Shown here: one piece after another, positions 5,831-9,215 of the stretch
How the letters are laid out: every line of letters begins with the position of its first letter
Numbering within the stretch: position 1 is the first letter of the stretch
From: JBBQKP01 sp038326995
GTDB lineage: Bacteria > Planctomycetota > Phycisphaerae > Tepidisphaerales > Tepidisphaeraceae
Direction of reading: 5' to 3'
Assembly (NCBI GenBank): GCA_038326995.1
Contig: JBBQKP010000134.1
Coordinates: 1-9,215, forward strand
Length of the DNA: 9,215 nucleotides
The notes under the pieces: generated by a model
What the model saw: the letters and a program-made list of their open reading frames with translations, nothing else
What the model was told of the DNA's origin: nothing
The model's database searches: none
Made by a program: the position numbers and the translations under genes

Positions 5831-7852
5831 TCACGCATCAAGCCCGCGCCATCGAACGAATCCTTCGATCGCCTCGTACTCGGCCAAGCCCAATTGGTTG
5901 TAACGCACGGCCGTGTCTTTGTTGCGGTCTTCTGCGCGCTGCCAGAATTCGCGGGCGTCTGAGCCGGGGAACATCGCGCGATCCTTCTGCGATTCATGCT
6001 TGAAGATTGCGAACCTCTTTCGCATCACCTCGTCGGGCGAAAGCGGGACGGCCATTTCGATTTCGTCGACGCCCCACTCCTGCCACGCGCCGCGATAGAG
6101 CCAGATCGCGCAATCCTTCAGCCATTCGCGGCCGAGCTTTTTCAGGCGATAAAGCGACTCGAAAATGATCGACAGACAGATGCGATGCGTGCCGTGCGGA
6201 TCGGATAAATCGCCCGCGGCATAAATCTGGTGCGGCTTCACCGAGTCGAGTAAGTCCATCGTGATTCTGTAATCCGCATCGCCTGCGGGCATCTTTCGCA
6301 CGCGGCCGGTTTCGTAGAACGGCAAATCGAGATAGTGAATCCGCGACTCGTCCTTCACTCCCGACGCGAACGCGCCGGCCTTGGCTTCGCTGCGGCGGAT
6401 CAGGCCCTTGATGCGCTGCAACTCGGGCGGATCGACCTCACCCGGCCGTTTGCTGCCGATCGCTTTTTTGATCTTTTCTTCGATCAGTTCTGCCTGCTGT
6501 TCGCCGAAGCCGAACGCACGCGTGAACTCCTGCACGAAGTCCGCGTGACGCAGCGCCGCCGCGTCGAAGACCGCGATGTTGCCGCTGGTCTGATAAGCGA
6601 CATTGACGTCGTGGCCTTGATCGCACAAGCGAATGAACGTGCCGCCCATGCTGATGACGTCGTCGTCGGGATGCGGGCTAAACAGCACGACGCGTTTGGG
6701 AAACACGTCGGCCTGCGCGTGTGCGAACCTCGGCGTGTTGTTGCTGAGCTGAATCTCCTGCTCGGCATGCGGCACGTCGCTGCTCGCGGGCTTTCCACCG
6801 GGCCAGCCCGTGATGGTGGACTGAAGCGAGCGGAAGACTTCGACATTTATGTCGTACGCGCCGTTTTTGCGAAGTGCGACGAGGTCCTGCAGGCCGTGCT
6901 CGTTGTAGTCTTCGTTGGTGAGTTTGAGGAGCGGCTTCTTCAGCGTGCTTGCGAGCCAGATCGTGGCGCGGCGAGTCATGGCCGCGTCCCACGTCAGGCC
7001 GAAGTCTTCGATCGAGCCGAGCATCCACGGCGCTTTGAAGCGGGTCAGATCAGCGGCGGCGGCGGCGTCTAGAACGACGCGCGCGTTGCTGTGCTGCTGA
7101 AGGAAGCTCGCCGCGACTTGAGTCGTGACCTCGCCCTCGACGGCCTTGGCGACGACGCGGGCTTTGCCCTCGCCCCATGCCATCATGATGATTTGCCGCG
7201 CAGCCAGGATCGTGCCCACGCCCATCGTCATTGCTTTTCTTGGCACGTTGTCTTCGCCGAAAAAATCGCTCGACGCATCGAGCCGCGTAAGGCGATCGAG
7301 CGTGATCAAACGCGTGCGGCTGTCTCGCGAGCTTCCCGGCTCGTTGAAACCCACGTGCCCGGTTCTGCCGATGCCGAGAATCTGAAGATCAAGCCCGCCC
7401 AGATCGCGAATCTTCTGTTCATAATCCTGACAGAATTGCCACACACTTTCGCGAGCGAGTGTTCCATCAGGAATGTTGACATTCGCTCGGTCGATATCGA
7501 TGTGATCGAACAACTGCTCGTTCATGAAGCGAACGTAGCTCTGTAGCTCGTTGGACTTCATCGGGTAGTACTCGTCGAGATTGAACGTGATGACGCTCTT
7601 GAACGACAAGCCTTCTGTCTTGTGAAGTCGAATGAGTTCTGCGTATACCCCCGTCGGCGTAGATCCGGTCGCAAGCCCGAGAACAGCCTTTAGTCCAGAC
7701 GCCGCTTTCGTGCGAATCAGATCGGCGATTTCGCGAGCGACCGCGGCCGATGCGACGCTGCTGCTGGTGTAGACGGTGACGGGCGTCTTTTCGACTTCCG
7801 AGACCATCGCCAGCGACGGAGGCTGACGCACGAGATGAGAGGAGGTTATCAT
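5831..7852 (-). CDS. NagB-like glucosamine-6-phosphate deaminase fused to PIG-L/LmbE deacetylase
   Basis: This 673-residue two-domain protein has an N-terminal half (about 20-280) of the NagB/6-phosphogluconolactonase family. That family converts glucosamine-6-phosphate to fructose-6-phosphate plus ammonia. The half shows LATGSTP (60-66), the catalytic-base motif LDEY (Asp93) and GIGRTGHVGFNEP (160-172), which keeps His166 and Glu171 but has Thr164 where E. coli NagB has Asp141. A linker (about 285-380) leads to a PIG-L/LmbE zinc-hydrolase domain, which typically removes acetyl groups from GlcNAc-type sugars. Its zinc motif is SPHPDDDV (His394, Asp396, Asp397), with a further candidate ligand in DPHGTH (551-556). 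Comparable fusions are known in Bacteroidetes and Planctomycetes. The start is ATG 7852; another ATG is at 7807, and neither has an SD. It lies 50 bp behind the isomerase gene, probably in one operon. The true substrate is unproven. Confidence 0.9.
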   Translation of the reverse strand: MITSSHLVRQPPSLAMVSEVEKTPVTVYTSSSVASAAVAREIADLIRTKAASGLKAVLGLATGSTPTGVYAELIRLHKTEGLSFKSVITFNLDEYYPMKSNELQSYVRFMNEQLFDHIDIDRANVNIPDGTLARESVWQFCQDYEQKIRDLGGLDLQILGIGRTGHVGFNEPGSSRDSRTRLITLDRLTRLDASSDFFGEDNVPRKAMTMGVGTILAARQIIMMAWGEGKARVVAKAVEGEVTTQVAASFLQQHSNARVVLDAAAAADLTRFKAPWMLGSIEDFGLTWDAAMTRRATIWLASTLKKPLLKLTNEDYNEHGLQDLVALRKNGAYDINVEVFRSLQSTITGWPGGKPASSDVPHAEQEIQLSNNTPRFAHAQADVFPKRVVLFSPHPDDDVISMGGTFIRLCDQGHDVNVAYQTSGNIAVFDAAALRHADFVQEFTRAFGFGEQQAELIEEKIKKAIGSKRPGEVDPPELQRIKGLIRRSEAKAGAFASGVKDESRIHYLDLPFYETGRVRKMPAGDADYRITMDLLDSVKPHQIYAAGDLSDPHGTHRICLSIIFESLYRLKKLGREWLKDCAIWLYRGAWQEWGVDEIEMAVPLSPDEVMRKRFAIFKHESQKDRAMFPGSDAREFWQRAEDRNKDTAVRYNQLGLAEYEAIEGFVRWRGLDA

Positions 7853-7902
7853 GGGAAAAGTGTTGTGTGATGCTGAATTGGCCGACCAACTTGGCGACTG
7901 AT

Positions 7903-8928
7903 TCACCGATCGAACTGGGCGTCGAACGCGATATTGCTTGGCTTGAAATCGACCGAGCGAACATAATCGGCGGCCTCGGTCGCGCCGTGCTCGCGGTCCA
8001 TGCGGCTGTCTTCCCACTCCACACTGAGCGGGCCGGCATAACCGATGTCGTTGAGGGCGACGATGATTTCTTCGAAGTTGATGTCGCCGTGACCGAGCGA
8101 GCGAAAATCCCAATATCGCCTGGGGTCGCCGAAGCTGACATGCCCGCCGAACACGCCGACCGTGCCATCGCCGTGGCCCCACCAGACGTCCTTCATGTGG
8201 ACGTGATAAATTCGCTTGGCGAAGGTGCGGATGAATCTGACGTAATCGACGCCCTGATAGCCGAGGTGTGATGGGTCGTAGTTGAAGCCGAAGCGTTTGT
8301 GATTCTTGACTGCTTCGAGTGCCCGCTCTGCGGATGCGATGTCGAACGCGATTTCGGTCGGGTGCACTTCGAGCGCGAAGTTCACGTCGGCTTTGTCGAA
8401 GGCTTCGAGAATCGGGCCAAAGCGTTTCGCGAAGTCGTCAAAACCCTTTTGCCAATACTTTTGATCTGTGGGCGGGAAGGCGTAGATGCTGTGCCACACG
8501 CTGCTGCCGGTGAAGCCGTTGACGACCATCGGGAACGCGATTTTGGAAGGCGCGGCGTCGCGAAAAATCCGGGCGGCCTTCGCGGTTTCGATCATCCGCT
8601 TTTGTGCTCGCTTGCGTACGCCTTCGGGGTCGCCGTCGCCCCACACTTCGGGCGGGAGGATGCTTTTATGGCGTTCGTCAATCAGGTCACACACGGCCTG
8701 TCCGACGAGGTGAGCACTGATCGAATAGCTCGTCAGGCCGTGGTCTTTGAGCACTTCCCACTTCTTCTTGCAATACGACTTATCTTTGATTGCTTTGTCG
8801 ACTTCGAAGTGATCGCCCCAGCACGCGAGTTCCAGGCCGTCATAGCCGAACTCGACCGCTTTTGCGCAGATTGTTTCGAAGGGAAGGTCGGCCCACTGGC
8901 CGGTGAAAAGTGTGACTGGACGTGCCAT
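7903..8928 (-). CDS. Sugar phosphate isomerase/epimerase (TIM barrel, AP endonuclease 2 family)
   Basis: This 341-residue TIM-barrel protein belongs to the xylose isomerase-like superfamily, whose members isomerise or epimerise sugars and inositols with a divalent metal. The barrel begins with PVTLFTGQWADLPFE and GYDGLELACWGDHFE (29-42). The probable metal ligands follow family order: Glu187 (ALEVHPTE), Asp218 (NYDPSHLG), His244 (YHVHMKD) and Glu304 (SVEWED). The LGHGDINFEEI segment (278-288) is also typical. No signal peptide is visible, so it is probably cytosolic. The start is ATG 8928, with GGAG 8 nt upstream, a strong ribosome binding site. It is first in an apparent operon with the NagB/PIG-L fusion, suggesting a role in amino-sugar or related carbohydrate use. 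The exact substrate cannot be read from sequence. Confidence 0.9.
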   Translation of the reverse strand: MARPVTLFTGQWADLPFETICAKAVEFGYDGLELACWGDHFEVDKAIKDKSYCKKKWEVLKDHGLTSYSISAHLVGQAVCDLIDERHKSILPPEVWGDGDPEGVRKRAQKRMIETAKAARIFRDAAPSKIAFPMVVNGFTGSSVWHSIYAFPPTDQKYWQKGFDDFAKRFGPILEAFDKADVNFALEVHPTEIAFDIASAERALEAVKNHKRFGFNYDPSHLGYQGVDYVRFIRTFAKRIYHVHMKDVWWGHGDGTVGVFGGHVSFGDPRRYWDFRSLGHGDINFEEIIVALNDIGYAGPLSVEWEDSRMDREHGATEAADYVRSVDFKPSNIAFDAQFDR

Positions 8929-8957
8929 GATTTTTGCTCCGATTGGTAAGGATTGAA

Positions 8958-8985
8958 GTTATATAATGACCGGCGGCAGATTCAA
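8958..8985 (-). promoter_or_regulatory. Probable promoter of the isomerase-NagB/PIG-L operon
   Basis: On the minus strand, TTGAAT (8985-8980) is followed by a 16-bp spacer and TATAAC (8963-8958), inside the AT-rich run TATATAAC. The likely start of transcription is near 8951, leaving only about 20 nt before the ATG at 8928 with its GGAG site. This AT-rich block stands out within the 108-bp gap between the two minus-strand genes. It is supported by consensus match only. Confidence 0.45.
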
Positions 8986-9017
8986 AGTGTTGCAACGACT
9001 TGCTCTTCAGGCATCTT

Positions 9018-9045
9018 ATTCACCATTCATCTATTTTCATTCATC
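9018..9045 (-). repeat. Heptanucleotide tandem array, four units, consensus ATTCAYC (GRTGAAT on minus strand)
   Basis: On the + strand the 7-mers ATTCACC, ATTCATC, TATTTTC and ATTCATC are contiguous from 9018 to 9045. Read on the minus strand, the ribonuclease stop TGA (9039-9037) falls inside the array, and TAG and TAA triplets follow in the same frame. The unit length and the position over a gene's stop codon are the same as in the larger array at 4481-4550, although the unit sequence differs. Confidence 0.6.
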
Positions 9046-9215
9046 TGTCGCGACCGTTTTGCCTTCAACGCCTTGCGGTTCCGCTTCGATCGGGGCGGTG
9101 AAGACTTCACTTTCCGTCGCGGGAACGATCGCGCCGGCGATGCCCGCCTCTCGCACGAGTCTGCGGGCAAAGATTCCGGACTGTTCTGCCTCGCCGTGGA
9201 CGACGTATGCCTGAG
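9037..9215 (-). CDS. MBL-fold beta-CASP ribonuclease-like protein, C-terminal end (start outside window)
   Basis: This is the last 58 residues of a gene entering from the right edge on the minus strand. The fragment begins QAYVVHGEAEQSGIFARRL. It matches the C-terminal part of metallo-beta-lactamase-fold, beta-CASP RNA-processing nucleases (the RMMBL/YSH1-like group), in which the histidine of the VHGE motif is a zinc ligand (motif C). The following VREAGIAGAIVPATESEVF also fits, with its Val-Pro and acidic turn. The last 20 or so residues are a variable tail. The main catalytic HxHxDH motif lies outside the window, so activity cannot be judged. It ends inside a heptamer repeat, 108 bp upstream of the isomerase gene. 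Confidence 0.72.
   Translation of the reverse strand, partial: QAYVVHGEAEQSGIFARRLVREAGIAGAIVPATESEVFTAPIEAEPQGVEGKTVATDE

Noticed and set aside
6335..7072. 245-codon open frame on the + strand inside the NagB/PIG-L gene
   Set aside because: It is antisense to conserved catalytic motifs of the fusion protein and has no recognisable domain or ribosome binding site.
7853..8182. Upstream extension of the NagB/PIG-L frame to 8182
   Set aside because: It overlaps the 3' end of the isomerase gene in another frame, is very rich in Arg/Gln/His, and lies before any NagB homology. The ATG at 7852 is a better start.

Overview
The window is about 9.2 kb of compact, GC-rich bacterial chromosome holding eight complete genes and two cut by the window edges. 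There is no sign of phage, IS, CRISPR or RNA genes. The organism is probably a member of the Planctomycetota (a Phycisphaerae- or Pirellula-like lineage). This rests on the fab gene order, the NagB/PIG-L fusion, the style of the TIM-barrel sugar isomerase and the mixed weak Shine-Dalgarno/no-SD starts. It is an inference from protein character, not from a marker gene.

Left part (1-1985, + strand): the end of a fatty-acid synthesis cluster, with fabG (3' end only), acpP and fabF. FabG reduces 3-ketoacyl-ACP, AcpP carries the acyl chain and FabF condenses the next malonyl unit. A good sigma-70-type promoter lies just before acpP.

Middle (2051-3015, - strand): a two-gene partner-switching module, an STAS anti-anti-sigma protein followed by a GHKL-type anti-sigma/serine kinase. 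It converges on fabF. No sigma factor or PP2C phosphatase is adjacent. A 244-bp divergent intergenic region with repeated TGTCA motifs separates it from a PQQ-like beta-propeller lipoprotein (3260-4486, +). Next comes a stand-alone trpD (4652-5695, +), which is tryptophan biosynthesis away from other trp genes in this window.

Right part (5831-9215, - strand): a probable sugar operon, reading right to left. A TIM-barrel sugar phosphate isomerase/epimerase (8928-7903) has its own promoter and SD. It is followed 50 bp later by a two-domain protein, NagB-like deaminase fused to a PIG-L/LmbE deacetylase (7852-5831). The fusion suggests deacetylation and deamination of an N-acetylglucosamine derivative on one polypeptide, but its NagB half has Thr at the position of E. 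coli Asp141. At the right edge is the last 58 residues of a beta-CASP metallo-beta-lactamase-fold ribonuclease-like protein.

The most unusual DNA-level feature is a pair of heptanucleotide tandem arrays. Ten consecutive 7-mers (consensus about CMGTAAR) tile 4481-4550 and begin over the stop codon of the lipoprotein gene. Four 7-mers (consensus ATTCAYC) tile 9018-9045, over the stop codon of the ribonuclease gene. Both sit exactly at gene 3' ends, and the first places TAA in all three forward frames.
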